This document shows, in pieces, positions 8,608 through 18,447 of a stretch of DNA of 64,000 nucleotides (within the stretch, counting starts at the first letter, position 1; each line of letters begins with the position of its first letter). Made by a program: the position numbers and the translations under genes. Under the pieces are notes generated by a model that saw only the letters and a program-made list of their open reading frames with translations, had not been told where the DNA came from and searched no databases. This DNA comes from an uncultured Flavobacteriaceae bacterium (GTDB lineage Bacteria > Bacteroidota > Bacteroidia > Flavobacteriales > Flavobacteriaceae), in the NCBI GenBank assembly GCA_947486785.1, contig CANKUU010000002.1, positions 1 through 64,000 of the forward strand. The letters run 5' to 3'.

Positions 8608-10395
8608 ATGCGCTTGATATTTTTTCTTATTTGGTATTTCGCTTTTATCGGCATAGCATCGGCTCAAGATGATTTTTTTGCAAAGCGGTATTTCGAAGAT
8701 GGCGCCTTTGAAAAAGCACTTGTTTTTTATGAAAAACTGGTTAAAAATGACGCAATAAAATCAGAATATGCAGAAAATCTGGTAGCCTGTTACCAGCAAT
8801 TAGAACGTTATACCGAAGCTGAAGAATTTTTAGCAACTAAAATTCAACAACCAAGAGCAAATCCAATCTACTTTATAGAACTCGGTTATAACTACACCTT
8901 ACAAGGTGCTACAGAAAAAGCGAACGAATATTATGATAAGGCGATAGCAAAGATTAATAACAACCCCAATTATGGTTATGGTATTGGACTTCGGTTTCAA
9001 AAATACGCCCTTTTAGATTATGCTATAAAAGCTTTTAAGAAGGCGATGGAACTTAACCCAAAACTAGATTATAATTATCAATTAGCACGCATATATGGCG
9101 AACAAGGAAATATGGATCAAATGTTTCGCGCCTATCTAAAACTCATAATTGAAGGTAAATCATCATTATCTAATGTGCTTCGTAATTTTGATGATTTTAT
9201 AAGTGTAGATTCTGAGGATGAAAATAATCAAAAGCTCAAAACCATCTTATTACAAAACGCACAAAAACAACCAAATTTAATTTGGAATCAGCTTTTGAGC
9301 TGGCTGTTCTCAAAACAAAAACAATACGATAAAGCCTTTCGACAAGAAAAAGCTATTTATAAGCGAATGGATGGTGCTTCGGTACAACGGTTAGAAAACT
9401 TAGGCCGTATTGTATTAGCTGAATCAGAAGATGAGCTAGCTAAAGATATATATGAGTATATTATTTCTGTTAGTAATGATGAAATAACCCTTTTAAATGC
9501 TCAGTTAAATTTAATTGATATTCAGTTGTTAACTACCACTAAAAACCAACTTGAAATAGTACAAAAAAAATACGAAGAGCTTTTAGAAACCTATGGCTAT
9601 AAAAGTCAAACCCTTCAGTTACAAGTTGCCTATGCAAACTTCTTAACGTTTAAAAAAGACCAACCAAACCAAGCCATAACCGTTTTAAAGAACAGTCTCA
9701 AGTTACCTTTAAATGTAAGAGGCAAAGCCTTTATAAAACTGGCACTAGGCGATATTCTTGTTTATAATCAAAAGTTTAATGAAGCACTTATCTACTTTTC
9801 TCAAATACAAAAAGGCCTAAAAAATGATATCCTAAGTCAAAATGCAAGGTTTAAAGTCGCACAAACCAGTTTTTATAAGGGTGATTTTGATTGGTCGCTA
9901 ACACAATTAAAGGTATTGCGCAGCTCTACTTCGCAATTGATAGCCAATGATGCAATGCAATTGAGCCTATTAATAGCAGACAATTCTTTAGAAGATTCTA
10001 CCCAAACAGCATTAAAAAAATATGCCCGAGCAGATTTATTAGCCTACCAAAATAAAACCGCTATGGCTATTGAAGTACTAAATGATATACTTAAAAACCA
10101 TAAAGGAGAAAAAATTGAAGACGAAGCGCTTTTAAAGCAAGCAACACTTTTATCGGCACAGAAAAATTATGAGAAAGCAATATTCAATTATAAAAAAATT
10201 ATTGAATTTTATGCATCAGACTTACTTGCTGACGATGCTCTATTTCAGCTGGCAGAATTATATCGAACTAAATTAGACGAGCCTGAAAAGGCCAAAGCAG
10301 CTTACGAAAAAATTATTTACAACTATCAAGATAGCTACTATTTTCCGCAGGCGCGTAAATATTTTAGAATGCTACGTGGTGATGCTGTAAACTAA
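8608..10395 (+). CDS. Exported tetratricopeptide-repeat protein
   Basis: About 595 residues starting from the ATG at 8608; a TTG two codons earlier is possible but less likely. A signal peptide (RLIFFLIWYFAFIGIASAQ) is followed by helical TPR-like repeats along nearly the whole length, with patterns such as FEKALVFYEKLV, AIKAFKKAMELNP and YEKAIFNYKKIIEFY. TPR solenoids usually act as protein-binding scaffolds, here in the periplasm or at the outer membrane. It lies between serS and DUF4286-rsmA, an arrangement I recall from other Flavobacteriaceae. The specific partner is unknown. Confidence 0.85.
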   Translation: MRLIFFLIWYFAFIGIASAQDDFFAKRYFEDGAFEKALVFYEKLVKNDAIKSEYAENLVACYQQLERYTEAEEFLATKIQQPRANPIYFIELGYNYTLQGATEKANEYYDKAIAKINNNPNYGYGIGLRFQKYALLDYAIKAFKKAMELNPKLDYNYQLARIYGEQGNMDQMFRAYLKLIIEGKSSLSNVLRNFDDFISVDSEDENNQKLKTILLQNAQKQPNLIWNQLLSWLFSKQKQYDKAFRQEKAIYKRMDGASVQRLENLGRIVLAESEDELAKDIYEYIISVSNDEITLLNAQLNLIDIQLLTTTKNQLEIVQKKYEELLETYGYKSQTLQLQVAYANFLTFKKDQPNQAITVLKNSLKLPLNVRGKAFIKLALGDILVYNQKFNEALIYFSQIQKGLKNDILSQNARFKVAQTSFYKGDFDWSLTQLKVLRSSTSQLIANDAMQLSLLIADNSLEDSTQTALKKYARADLLAYQNKTAMAIEVLNDILKNHKGEKIEDEALLKQATLLSAQKNYEKAIFNYKKIIEFYASDLLADDALFQLAELYRTKLDEPEKAKAAYEKIIYNYQDSYYFPQARKYFRMLRGDAVN

Positions 10396-10442
10396 CTCAA
10401 AGCAAACTAAAAACGTAAAAAAATAAACTTGAACCCATACTA

Positions 10443-10754
10443 ATGTACATATACAACGTTACTACCAATATTGAAGACTCGGCGCATAAAGAATGGCTAA
10501 ATTGGATGAAAAAATCGCATATACCCGATGTGTTGGCAACTGGTAAATTTACAGATGCTAAAATGTGCAAAGTTTTGGTAGAAGAAGATATGGGAGGCAC
10601 CACCTATTCAGTGCAATTTACAACACCAAATAAAGAAACCCTGCAGCGCTACTACAAAGAAGATGCCCCTAAATTAAGACAAGAGGCTTCTGAACTTTTT
10701 GCAGGCAAAGCAGTATCATTTAGAACCGAATTAGAAATTATTAGCGAGCACTAA
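10443..10754 (+). CDS. DUF4286 family protein
   Basis: A 103-residue protein with no signal peptide. It begins [21 protein letters not shown] and has the compact alpha/beta pattern of DUF4286, a small family widespread in Bacteroidota with a ferredoxin-like fold expected. No catalytic residues are evident and no function is established. It lies 47 bases after the TPR gene and two bases before rsmA, so it is likely in the same transcript. Confidence 0.85.
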   Translation: MYIYNVTTNIEDSAHKEWLNWMKKSHIPDVLATGKFTDAKMCKVLVEEDMGGTTYSVQFTTPNKETLQRYYKEDAPKLRQEASELFAGKAVSFRTELEIISEH

Positions 10755-10756
10755 TA

Positions 10757-11620
10757 ATGAGCAAAAAAAAGCAAAAAAAATTTCAAACCTGGAAAGGTTC
10801 AAAACAACTAAATGATAGTCCTGTAAAGGCAAAAAAACATCTTGGGCAACATTTTTTAAAAGATGAAAAAATTGCCCTAAAAATTGCTAGTACCCTTTCT
10901 TTTAAAGGCTATAACAATGTAATCGAAATTGGCCCAGGTACAGGAGTGCTCACCAAGTATCTTTTACAAAATGAAATTAACCTGGCAGCAATGGATTTAG
11001 ATCACGAATCTATTGACTATTTAAATCATAACTTTTCGTTAGAGCATTCTCAATCAATGCACCACAAAAGCACAATGACTGTTATTGAAGCTGACTTCTT
11101 AAAGTACGATATAAAGCAACTATTTAAAGAAGAGCAATTTGCAATCACTGGTAATTTTCCCTACAACATTTCCACTCAAATAGTTTTTAAAATGTTAGAG
11201 CTTCGAGCACAAATTCCTGAATTTTCAGGAATGTTTCAAAAAGAAGTTGCTGAACGTATTTGTGAAAAAGAAGGAAATAAAACCTATGGTATTCTTTCTG
11301 TACTCGTTGGAGCGTTTTATGATGCAAGTTACTTGTTTACCGTACATCCACAAGTATTTAATCCACCTCCAAAAGTACAATCAGGAGTACTGCGTTTAAC
11401 TAGAAAAAAGAATTTTAACTTAGACTGTGATGAAAAACTATTCTTTCGAGTAGTAAAAGCAGCGTTTAATCATCGTAGAAAGACCTTGCGAAATAGCTTA
11501 AAAAGCTTTGAGCTTTCTGATATTCTCAAAGAAGATGTTATATTTGACCAAAGGCCAGAACAATTGGCCGTAGCTGATTTTATAACGTTGACGAAGAAGA
11601 TAGCGAATGATACCCTTTAA
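10757..11620 (+). CDS. rsmA: 16S rRNA (adenine1518/1519-N6)-dimethyltransferase
   Basis: A 287-residue methyltransferase (RsmA/KsgA) that dimethylates two adjacent adenines in the 3' hairpin of 16S rRNA. It shows the conserved start [11 protein letters not shown], the SAM-binding loop EIGPGTGVL near residue 57 and the catalytic GNFPYNIS motif near 132-139, where F replaces the usual L of NLPY. Before the conserved part there is a lysine-rich extension of about 25 residues; no later ATG fits. The 3' end overlaps mgtE by 14 bases. Confidence 0.95.
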   Translation: MSKKKQKKFQTWKGSKQLNDSPVKAKKHLGQHFLKDEKIALKIASTLSFKGYNNVIEIGPGTGVLTKYLLQNEINLAAMDLDHESIDYLNHNFSLEHSQSMHHKSTMTVIEADFLKYDIKQLFKEEQFAITGNFPYNISTQIVFKMLELRAQIPEFSGMFQKEVAERICEKEGNKTYGILSVLVGAFYDASYLFTVHPQVFNPPPKVQSGVLRLTRKKNFNLDCDEKLFFRVVKAAFNHRRKTLRNSLKSFELSDILKEDVIFDQRPEQLAVADFITLTKKIANDTL

Positions 11621-12959
11621 ACTTACCGACGACCTTTTAGCAAAAATTGAAAACCTAATAGAAGGCCAAAAAGATAGAGAATTAGAAAATCTTTTAGCCG
11701 ATGTGCACTACGCAGATATTGCTGAAATAATAAACGAACTTAAGAAAGACAAAGCTACCTATATCATTAAGCTTTTAGATAGCGACAAAACCTCAGATGT
11801 ACTTACCGAACTAGATGAAGACGTTCGTGAAGCTATTTTAAACAACCTTTCCAGTAAAGAAATTGCCGAAGAATTAGAGGAATTAGATACTGATGATGCT
11901 GCAGATATTGTTGGAGAATTACCACAAGAGATTGTAAAAGAAGTTATATCTGAAATTGAAGACAAAGAGCACGCAAAAGATATTGTTGATTTGTTGCGTT
12001 ACAATGAAGATTCTGCCGGCGGATTAATGGCCAAAGAATTGGTACGCGTAAACCATAATTGGAATGTACTTACCTGTGTTAAAGAAATGCGAGCCCAAGC
12101 AGAAAATGTAACCCGAGTACACTCTATCTATGTAGTTGATGATGATGATAAATTAATTGGAAGGTTATCATTAAAAGATTTACTCACCACCTCAACAACA
12201 TCACCTATTCGACAGGTATATATACCCAAAGTAGATTCGGTAAACGTGAACGAAAAACCAGAAGAGGTGGCTAAAATTATGTCAAAATATGATTTAGAAG
12301 CCATACCTGTTGTAGATGAAATTGGGCGCTTGGTTGGTCGAATTACAATTGACGATATTGTAGATGTAATTAAAGAAGAAGCAGAAAAAGACTACCAAAT
12401 GGCCGCAGGTATATCGCAAGATGTTGAAGCGGATGATAGTATTTGGGAACTGACCCGCGCTAGATTACCCTGGTTAATTCTCGGACTTTTTGGCGGAGCA
12501 GCTGCAGCAGTTATTATGGGTAATTTTGAAGAAATGTTTCAAAAATATACTGTTTTGTTTTTGTTTACACCTCTTATAGCTGCAATGGCTGGTAACGTTG
12601 GGGTACAATCGAGCGCCATTATCGTTCAAGGATTGGCAAATGATGATTTAAAAGGAAGCACAAAAAATCGGCTCTTAAAAGAAATACTCCTAGCCCTACT
12701 AAATGGTACTATTTTAGCGATAATCTTACTACTATTTACGTGGTTTTGGAAAGGTAGTTTTATGACTGCCTTAGCCATTTCTATCTCATTAGTTGCTGTT
12801 ATAATTGTCGCAGGCTTTATAGGAACCTTTACCCCATTATTTCTTCATAAAAAAGGAATTGACCCTGCCATAGCCACTGGCCCCTTTATAACAACAAGTA
12901 ATGACATTTTTGGCATTCTAATTTACTTCTTAATCGCAAAGCTTATTTTAGGTATTTAG
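11607..12959 (+). CDS. mgtE: MgtE family magnesium transporter
   Basis: A 450-residue magnesium channel/transporter. The N-terminal domain (about 1-130) is acidic and helical and senses magnesium. Two CBS domains follow at about 160-265 ([16 protein letters not shown] and [20 protein letters not shown]). The membrane domain with about five helices occupies 285-450. Length and order are those of the family. The 14-base overlap with rsmA indicates co-transcription; rsmA-mgtE neighbours are common in Flavobacteriia as far as I recall. Confidence 0.95.
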   Translation: MIPFKLTDDLLAKIENLIEGQKDRELENLLADVHYADIAEIINELKKDKATYIIKLLDSDKTSDVLTELDEDVREAILNNLSSKEIAEELEELDTDDAADIVGELPQEIVKEVISEIEDKEHAKDIVDLLRYNEDSAGGLMAKELVRVNHNWNVLTCVKEMRAQAENVTRVHSIYVVDDDDKLIGRLSLKDLLTTSTTSPIRQVYIPKVDSVNVNEKPEEVAKIMSKYDLEAIPVVDEIGRLVGRITIDDIVDVIKEEAEKDYQMAAGISQDVEADDSIWELTRARLPWLILGLFGGAAAAVIMGNFEEMFQKYTVLFLFTPLIAAMAGNVGVQSSAIIVQGLANDDLKGSTKNRLLKEILLALLNGTILAIILLLFTWFWKGSFMTALAISISLVAVIIVAGFIGTFTPLFLHKKGIDPAIATGPFITTSNDIFGILIYFLIAKLILGI

Positions 12960-12977
12960 CCATTAAGTAGAGTTTTA

Positions 12978-13000
12978 AAGGTATTTAAATGCCTTATTTT
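12978..13000 (+). terminator. Weak terminator-like hairpin after mgtE
   Basis: AAGGTATTTAAATGCCTT can fold into an AT-rich stem with one G-U pair, followed by ATTTT. It is placed 18 bases after the mgtE stop. The weak stem makes this tentative. Confidence 0.3.
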
Positions 13001-13112
13001 AGCTATTGACAAAAACTACAGTAGCAAACTTTGGCTTCGTATTTTAGTAGGCGCATAATTAACAAACGATATACAACCTAGAATAAGGAGATTTAATTAA
13101 TAACTAAAACAG

Positions 13113-13478
13113 ATGAAACCAATCAATTTAGAAGAAAAGCATGCCATTTTTAGTAAACAATGGCATCCGCATCAAATTGCAGTAGTTGATGATATGCAGG
13201 TACTTTTAGCAAAAGTTAAAGATGAATTTGTTTGGCATACACATGAAAACGAAGATGAACTTTTTCAAGTTTTAAAGGGCACTCTTTATATGAAATTTAG
13301 AAATAAAACTGAGGTTGTACATGAAGGTGAAATTATTGTAGTGCCTAAAGGGATAGAACATTGCCCGAGCACCAAAAATGGAGAAGAGGTGTATTTGTTG
13401 CTCTTTGAAAAATTAAGCATCAAACACACTGGAAAGGAAACGCACGAGAAAACCCAAAAAAACTATCCAAAAATCTAA
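13113..13478 (+). CDS. Small cupin-domain protein
   Basis: A 121-residue single-domain cupin. The first metal motif is seen as WHTHENEDE (His42, His44, Glu48) and the second at His83 within VPKGIEHCPS, so a metal-binding site is likely intact. Such small cupins act as sugar-binding or dioxygenase-like proteins with diverse roles, so no substrate is assigned. It is 11 bases upstream of a 2-hydroxyacid dehydrogenase and may be co-transcribed with it. Confidence 0.85.
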   Translation: MKPINLEEKHAIFSKQWHPHQIAVVDDMQVLLAKVKDEFVWHTHENEDELFQVLKGTLYMKFRNKTEVVHEGEIIVVPKGIEHCPSTKNGEEVYLLLFEKLSIKHTGKETHEKTQKNYPKI

Positions 13479-13489
13479 AATAGCATTCT

Positions 13490-14440
13490 ATGAAAATTTT
13501 ACATCTAGATACAAATCATCCATTAATTATTAAAGAATTTGAAGCAGTAGGCTACCAAAATGATGAAGATTATACTTCTACAAAAAAAGAAATTCTTGAA
13601 AAAATAGATCAATATGATGGTATTATCATTCGTAGTAGATTTTCTTTAGATGAAGAATTTTTAGAAAAAGCAACTCGTCTTAAGTTTATTGGTCGATTAG
13701 GGGCAGGTTTAGAGAATATAGATATCTCATATGCTAAATCTAGAAATATTTTCTTAGCATCGGCACCTGAAGGAAATAGAAATGCTGTTGGTGAACACGC
13801 ATTAGGCATGCTACTATCTCTTTTCAACAAACTACATATCGCGGACCGACAAGTGAGATCTGGCACATGGGATCGTGAGGGTAATCGCGGCATAGAACTA
13901 GAGGGCAAAGTTGTAGGCATCATAGGCTATGGTAATATGGGCAAGGCTTTCGCCAAAAAATTAAAGGGCTTTGATGTTGCCGAAGTAATTTGTTACGATA
14001 TCAAAGGTGGGGTTGAAGATGAACACGCGCGGCAAGTTGGTATTATAGAATTTCAAAAACGTGCACAAATAATTAGTCTTCACGTTCCGCAAACCGAATT
14101 AACAACCGGAATGTTTTGTAAAGAATTTATTGAGCAATTTGAGCATTCTTTTTGGTTAATAAATACCGCACGCGGCAAATGCGTAGTTACCGATGATTTG
14201 GTAGCCGCACTAAAAACTAAAAAAATATTAGGCGCAGGTCTTGATGTGTTAGAATATGAAAAGGCTTCGTTTGAAAACATGTTTACAGACCATGAATTAC
14301 CAACTGCTTTTCAATATTTAATTGAAGCTGAAAACGTGTTATTATCGCCACATGTCGCAGGTTGGACCGTAGAAAGTAAAATTAAACTAGCAGAAACTGT
14401 AGTAAATAAAATCATAGAAAAATTTAACGAACAACAATGA
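13490..14440 (+). CDS. D-2-hydroxyacid dehydrogenase family protein (phosphoglycerate dehydrogenase-like)
   Basis: A 316-residue NAD-dependent dehydrogenase. The Rossmann motif GIIGYGNMGKAFAKKL, the substrate-domain GRLGAGLENID, the catalytic Arg in NTARGKCV and the catalytic His in LSPHVAGWT are all present. It lacks the C-terminal ACT domain of many SerA proteins, so it could be a short 3-phosphoglycerate dehydrogenase or a dehydrogenase of another 2-hydroxyacid. It follows the cupin gene closely. Confidence 0.88.
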   Translation: MKILHLDTNHPLIIKEFEAVGYQNDEDYTSTKKEILEKIDQYDGIIIRSRFSLDEEFLEKATRLKFIGRLGAGLENIDISYAKSRNIFLASAPEGNRNAVGEHALGMLLSLFNKLHIADRQVRSGTWDREGNRGIELEGKVVGIIGYGNMGKAFAKKLKGFDVAEVICYDIKGGVEDEHARQVGIIEFQKRAQIISLHVPQTELTTGMFCKEFIEQFEHSFWLINTARGKCVVTDDLVAALKTKKILGAGLDVLEYEKASFENMFTDHELPTAFQYLIEAENVLLSPHVAGWTVESKIKLAETVVNKIIEKFNEQQ

Positions 14441-14532
14441 TTCAAACTACCTCAATACGATTCTATCTTTTAACAGCTAAAATAAAAGATGCATTTGTAT
14501 AAGACCTTTGCGACCAAATACTAGTTAATTAT

Positions 14533-15033
14533 ATGAAAAATACCTTAGGTGTGCGCAAAATGACAGCCACAGATTGGAAAGCTGTTGCAACAATTTATGC
14601 CGAAGGTATTGCAACATCTATAGCTACCTTTGAAACAAAAGTACCTACCTATTCCACTTGGAACAAGTCTCATATGCAAAACTGCCGAATTGTTGCTATT
14701 TACAACAAACTTGTAATAGGCTGGGCGGCACTATCACCCGTTTCAAGCAGGTGTGTTTATGAAGGAGTCGCAGAAGTAAGTATTTATGTTGCCTCCAATT
14801 ATCGTGGTATGGGTGTTGGCAAATTGCTGATGAAAAACCTTATCGCTACTAGTGAATCAATAGGAATATGGACACTGCAATCAGGTATTTTTACAGATAA
14901 TAAAAGTAGTATTGAGTTACATAAGAAAGCAGGTTTTAGGTATATAGGCAAACGCGAACGTGTAGGTAAATTGAATGGTGAATGGAAAGATAATTTACTG
15001 TTCGAAAAAAGAAGTAAACTAATTGGTATTTAA
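14533..15033 (+). CDS. GNAT N-acetyltransferase, phosphinothricin acetyltransferase-like
   Basis: A 166-residue GNAT enzyme. The acetyl-CoA binding motif is seen as YRGMGVGKLLM, preceded by the VAEVSIYV strand, and the C-terminal segment LHKKAGFRYIGKRERVG is typical of the Pat/MddA subgroup, which acetylates the amino group of phosphinothricin, methionine sulfone and similar compounds. The physiological substrate cannot be read from sequence. The gene stands 92 bases after the dehydrogenase. Confidence 0.8.
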   Translation: MKNTLGVRKMTATDWKAVATIYAEGIATSIATFETKVPTYSTWNKSHMQNCRIVAIYNKLVIGWAALSPVSSRCVYEGVAEVSIYVASNYRGMGVGKLLMKNLIATSESIGIWTLQSGIFTDNKSSIELHKKAGFRYIGKRERVGKLNGEWKDNLLFEKRSKLIGI

Positions 15034-15158
15034 TTAAGAATCAGGTCTTTATTTCAGTGACGCCCAAAGCAGAGCTAAAATATACCAAACCTTTATTTAA
15101 CACAGCATCAAAATAACTTAAGAAAAGGCAAATGATGAGCGACTTAGGGGGAGTAAAA

Positions 15159-16976
15159 CTAGCTTTCTGATGCTGTTTTAGAATCGGTAAGCTTGCGTTC
15201 TAACTCTGCTTGAAATTCCTCCATTACCGGTTTCACAGTACTTTCAGGTAAATCTGCAATTTTAATATACATTAAACCATCTACAGAATTATTAAAAAGT
15301 GGATCTACATTAAAAGCAATCACTCTTGCATTCTGTTTAATATATTTTTTTATCAAAACTGGCAAGCGCAAACTACCAGGCTCCACCTCATCAATAAGAC
15401 GATCAAATTTATTTAAATCGGCCTTGGTTTCATCAAAAACAAACTCCTTATCTGCATCCTTTAGTTTTACCTTAAATTCTTTTTTAGGATGCATATACTG
15501 CGCCACATAAGGATCCCAATAATTCGATTTCATAAACTCAATCATCAATGACTTAGAAAAGTTAGAAAATTGATTGCTTATACTTACACCACCCATTAGG
15601 TATTTATGTTCAGGAAAACGAAGTGTTGTATGCACAATACCTTTCCAAAGCAAAAATAAAGGCATCGGTTTTTGCTGATATTCTTTTACGATATAGGCCC
15701 TTCCCATTTCAATAGTCTTAGACATCATACCATATAATTCTGGCTCTACTCGAAATAAATCTTGTATGTAAAAACCATCAATACCGTGCTGCTCAAAAAT
15801 TTGAGAGCCCATGCCCATTCGATAAGCACCTACAATAACTTTTTTATCGCTATCCCATAAAAATAAGTGATGATAATAATGATCAAAAATATCTAAATCA
15901 ATAGCTTTATTGGTGCCTTCTCCAATTTCTCTAAATGTTAGCTCTCGCTGTCTACCAATCTCTTGTAAAATAAAAGGCATATCTTTTTCTAGGGCTAAAA
16001 AAACTTCATAATTTTTGCTTTGCAACAAGCGGCACTCTTTTTCACGAAGTTTCTCTATCTCGCCTTGTATGACCTCAGTACGCACCGCTGAAGCAATTTT
16101 CTTTGGCACTTTTGGTATTTTTAGGGTACTTGGTATTTGATCAATTAAGCGTTCTTTTTCATACGCGTTCGAGAGCATGTATGTCTTTTTACGTAATAGT
16201 TCGCCAAACGCTTTAAAAGTTGTATGCTCTTTTTGTGCTTTTACGGGTATGGGCTGCCCTATTCTAACTTTAATTGGCCTATGGCGTTGAGAATATACTT
16301 CTGATGGTATTTTTGCGGTTCTAAATACGTCGCTAATTTTTGCTAGTCGATAAAACAAAGAACTATTTCTTGCATGAAAATAGATAGGCACTACAGGCAC
16401 TTCTGCCTTTTTTATCAACTTTAGTACTGCATCTTCCCATTGTTTATCCACTACCATTTTTCCTTCTCTAATGGTAGAGACCTCACCAGCTGGAAAAATG
16501 CCTAGCGGATGCCCATCTCGTAAATGTTGAAGTGCTTTTTTAAAACCAGCAATACTACTTCGTACCTCTTTGTGGTCTTCAAATGGGTTTACAGGTATAA
16601 TATGTGGCTCTATAGGCACCATACGCTGCAGTAAAAAATTCGCCATTATTTTATAATCTGACCGCTGTTTCAACAAAAGTTTAAAAAGAAGAATACCATC
16701 AATTGCGCCTAAGGGGTGGTTTGAAACTGTAATGTATGCCCCCTCCTTTGGTAAGCGGCGATAATCTTCCTCAGGAATTTCATAATCTATCTCAAAATGC
16801 TCTAAACAGGCATCGGCATATTTACTTGCGCTAAGGTGCTTTATAGAATCGTAAAATTTATTAATACCTGATATTCTTGTTATCTGCATTAAAAACCATG
16901 CAATTGAGGTGCCTAAAAAGCCATATTTATCAATTTTTATGGCTTTAGCCAATTCTTTCGCAGTTACAAGACCCAT
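15159..16976 (-). CDS. Bifunctional aminolipid acyltransferase, OlsF/GlsF-like (PlsC + GNAT)
   Basis: A 605-residue fusion of two acyltransferases. The N-terminal half is a PlsC/LPLAT domain with the catalytic block NHPLGAIDG (His87, Asp93) and the acyl-acceptor block FPAGEVST. The C-terminal half (about 300-560) is a GNAT-like N-acyltransferase of the OlsB/hemolysin type (VGAYRMGMG, FYIQDLFRV, MGRAYIVKEYQ). This order matches OlsF, which makes ornithine lipid from ornithine by successive N- and O-acylation, and related proteins that use glycine in Bacteroidota. Which amino acid is used here is not decided by sequence. It acts at the inner membrane. Confidence 0.85.
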   Translation of the reverse strand: MGLVTAKELAKAIKIDKYGFLGTSIAWFLMQITRISGINKFYDSIKHLSASKYADACLEHFEIDYEIPEEDYRRLPKEGAYITVSNHPLGAIDGILLFKLLLKQRSDYKIMANFLLQRMVPIEPHIIPVNPFEDHKEVRSSIAGFKKALQHLRDGHPLGIFPAGEVSTIREGKMVVDKQWEDAVLKLIKKAEVPVVPIYFHARNSSLFYRLAKISDVFRTAKIPSEVYSQRHRPIKVRIGQPIPVKAQKEHTTFKAFGELLRKKTYMLSNAYEKERLIDQIPSTLKIPKVPKKIASAVRTEVIQGEIEKLREKECRLLQSKNYEVFLALEKDMPFILQEIGRQRELTFREIGEGTNKAIDLDIFDHYYHHLFLWDSDKKVIVGAYRMGMGSQIFEQHGIDGFYIQDLFRVEPELYGMMSKTIEMGRAYIVKEYQQKPMPLFLLWKGIVHTTLRFPEHKYLMGGVSISNQFSNFSKSLMIEFMKSNYWDPYVAQYMHPKKEFKVKLKDADKEFVFDETKADLNKFDRLIDEVEPGSLRLPVLIKKYIKQNARVIAFNVDPLFNNSVDGLMYIKIADLPESTVKPVMEEFQAELERKLTDSKTASES

Positions 16977-17136
16977 TTACCAGTTCTTTAGTTTCAAGTA
17001 AATATATAGGAAAATACGTATTGCACCCACCAATTTTAACATTTTTGAAAACAATACAAGATCAAAATTAGGGGTATACCCATCGCTTTGAAGCTCCTCT
17101 TTTTTTAAAAAAGTAAGCCAATGTTTTGTCTTTAAA

Positions 17137-18387
17137 CTATTTAATCACAAATTGAACCGTTTCAGTACTTCTTTGCTCTAGAAGTACTTCATGCTCCTTT
17201 ATCAAAGTATTGATAGCCTTCGCATTAAAATGTCTAATCGTAAATAATGAAACGTTTTCTTGATAAACCACCTTAAACCTACTTTTTAAGGTGTTTAACA
17301 ATTCGTCAAGTCTTCCAAATTTATTATCAACGCAAACAGAAAAACTTATCGCGGAATTTTGAATTAGATCTACCTTCATTTTATGGTCGTGAAATAACTT
17401 AAATAAATCGCTAATGCTATCTTCTACAATAAAAGAAAAATCTAGTGAAGACAACTTCATTAATACTTGACCCTTTTTTAAAATAAAACAAGGCACTTTT
17501 GGCTCAATCCCGACTCCTTTTCCAACGGTGGTGCCCTTTTTATTCGGATTAATAAAAGATTTTACATGCAAGGGAATTTCTTTTCCCTGCAAAGGCTGAA
17601 GCGTTTTAGGATGTATTACAGAAGCCCCATAAAATGCTAACTCAATGGCTTCTCTATAAGATATATTATTTAACAGTTGTGTCTCTTTAAAATACCTAGG
17701 GTCTGCATTTAATACCCCTGGTACATCTTTCCATATCGTTACTGAATTTGCATTAAGACAATAGGCTAAAATTGCTGCCGTATAATCAGAGCCTTCTCTA
17801 CCGAGTGTTGTAGTAAAATTATTTTTATCTCCTCCTAAGAAACCCTGTGTAATATTAAGTAATTGTTGATCTACAGATTTAGACACTTGCGCTTTGGTTA
17901 CCTCCCAATCAACGATTGCATCTCTATAGCTATCATCGGTTTTAATTAAAGTTCTTACATCTATCCATTTGTTTACAATACCAATTTCGTTTAAATATTC
18001 GCTAATTATTGTAGTGGAAACAAGCTCACCATAACCCACCACTTGGTCATAAACAAAATTATAATTTGGCGACTTATTCCAAACCAAAAAACCCTGTACC
18101 TCATCGAATAAGGCTCTTACCTTAGAAAAAACTGGATGTTGTTTATTTGAAAACAACGCAAGTAAAATTGTTTGATGATAGTTTATTACTTCCTGCATTG
18201 CAGCAGAAGTACTAGTTTTGTCTTTAAAATAATCATTTACAATAGCCTCCATGGCATTGGTCATCTTACCCATTGCAGAAACGACCACTAAGGTTTTATG
18301 ATGACCCACTTCTTGTAAAACCTTTACTACATTTTTTATGCTTTCTGCATCTTTAACGGATGCCCCACCAAATTTGAATATTCTCAT
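17137..18387 (-). CDS. lysC: Aspartate kinase (monofunctional)
   Basis: A 416-residue aspartokinase catalysing ATP-dependent phosphorylation of aspartate, the first step toward lysine, threonine and methionine. The N-terminal KFGGASVKD motif, TTLGREGSDYTAAILAY and IWKDVPGVLNADPR place it firmly in the amino-acid kinase family. The last 130 residues form an ACT-like regulatory region, so allosteric control by end products is likely. A near-consensus -7 sequence, TAAAGTTTG on the minus strand, lies 36-44 bases upstream of the ATG. Confidence 0.93.
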   Translation of the reverse strand: MRIFKFGGASVKDAESIKNVVKVLQEVGHHKTLVVVSAMGKMTNAMEAIVNDYFKDKTSTSAAMQEVINYHQTILLALFSNKQHPVFSKVRALFDEVQGFLVWNKSPNYNFVYDQVVGYGELVSTTIISEYLNEIGIVNKWIDVRTLIKTDDSYRDAIVDWEVTKAQVSKSVDQQLLNITQGFLGGDKNNFTTTLGREGSDYTAAILAYCLNANSVTIWKDVPGVLNADPRYFKETQLLNNISYREAIELAFYGASVIHPKTLQPLQGKEIPLHVKSFINPNKKGTTVGKGVGIEPKVPCFILKKGQVLMKLSSLDFSFIVEDSISDLFKLFHDHKMKVDLIQNSAISFSVCVDNKFGRLDELLNTLKSRFKVVYQENVSLFTIRHFNAKAINTLIKEHEVLLEQRSTETVQFVIK

Positions 18388-18447
18388 AGCTATTTTCTTA
18401 TTTTTTCGTCGCTACTAAACTGCAAACTTTATTTTTTTTTTTAAAAC

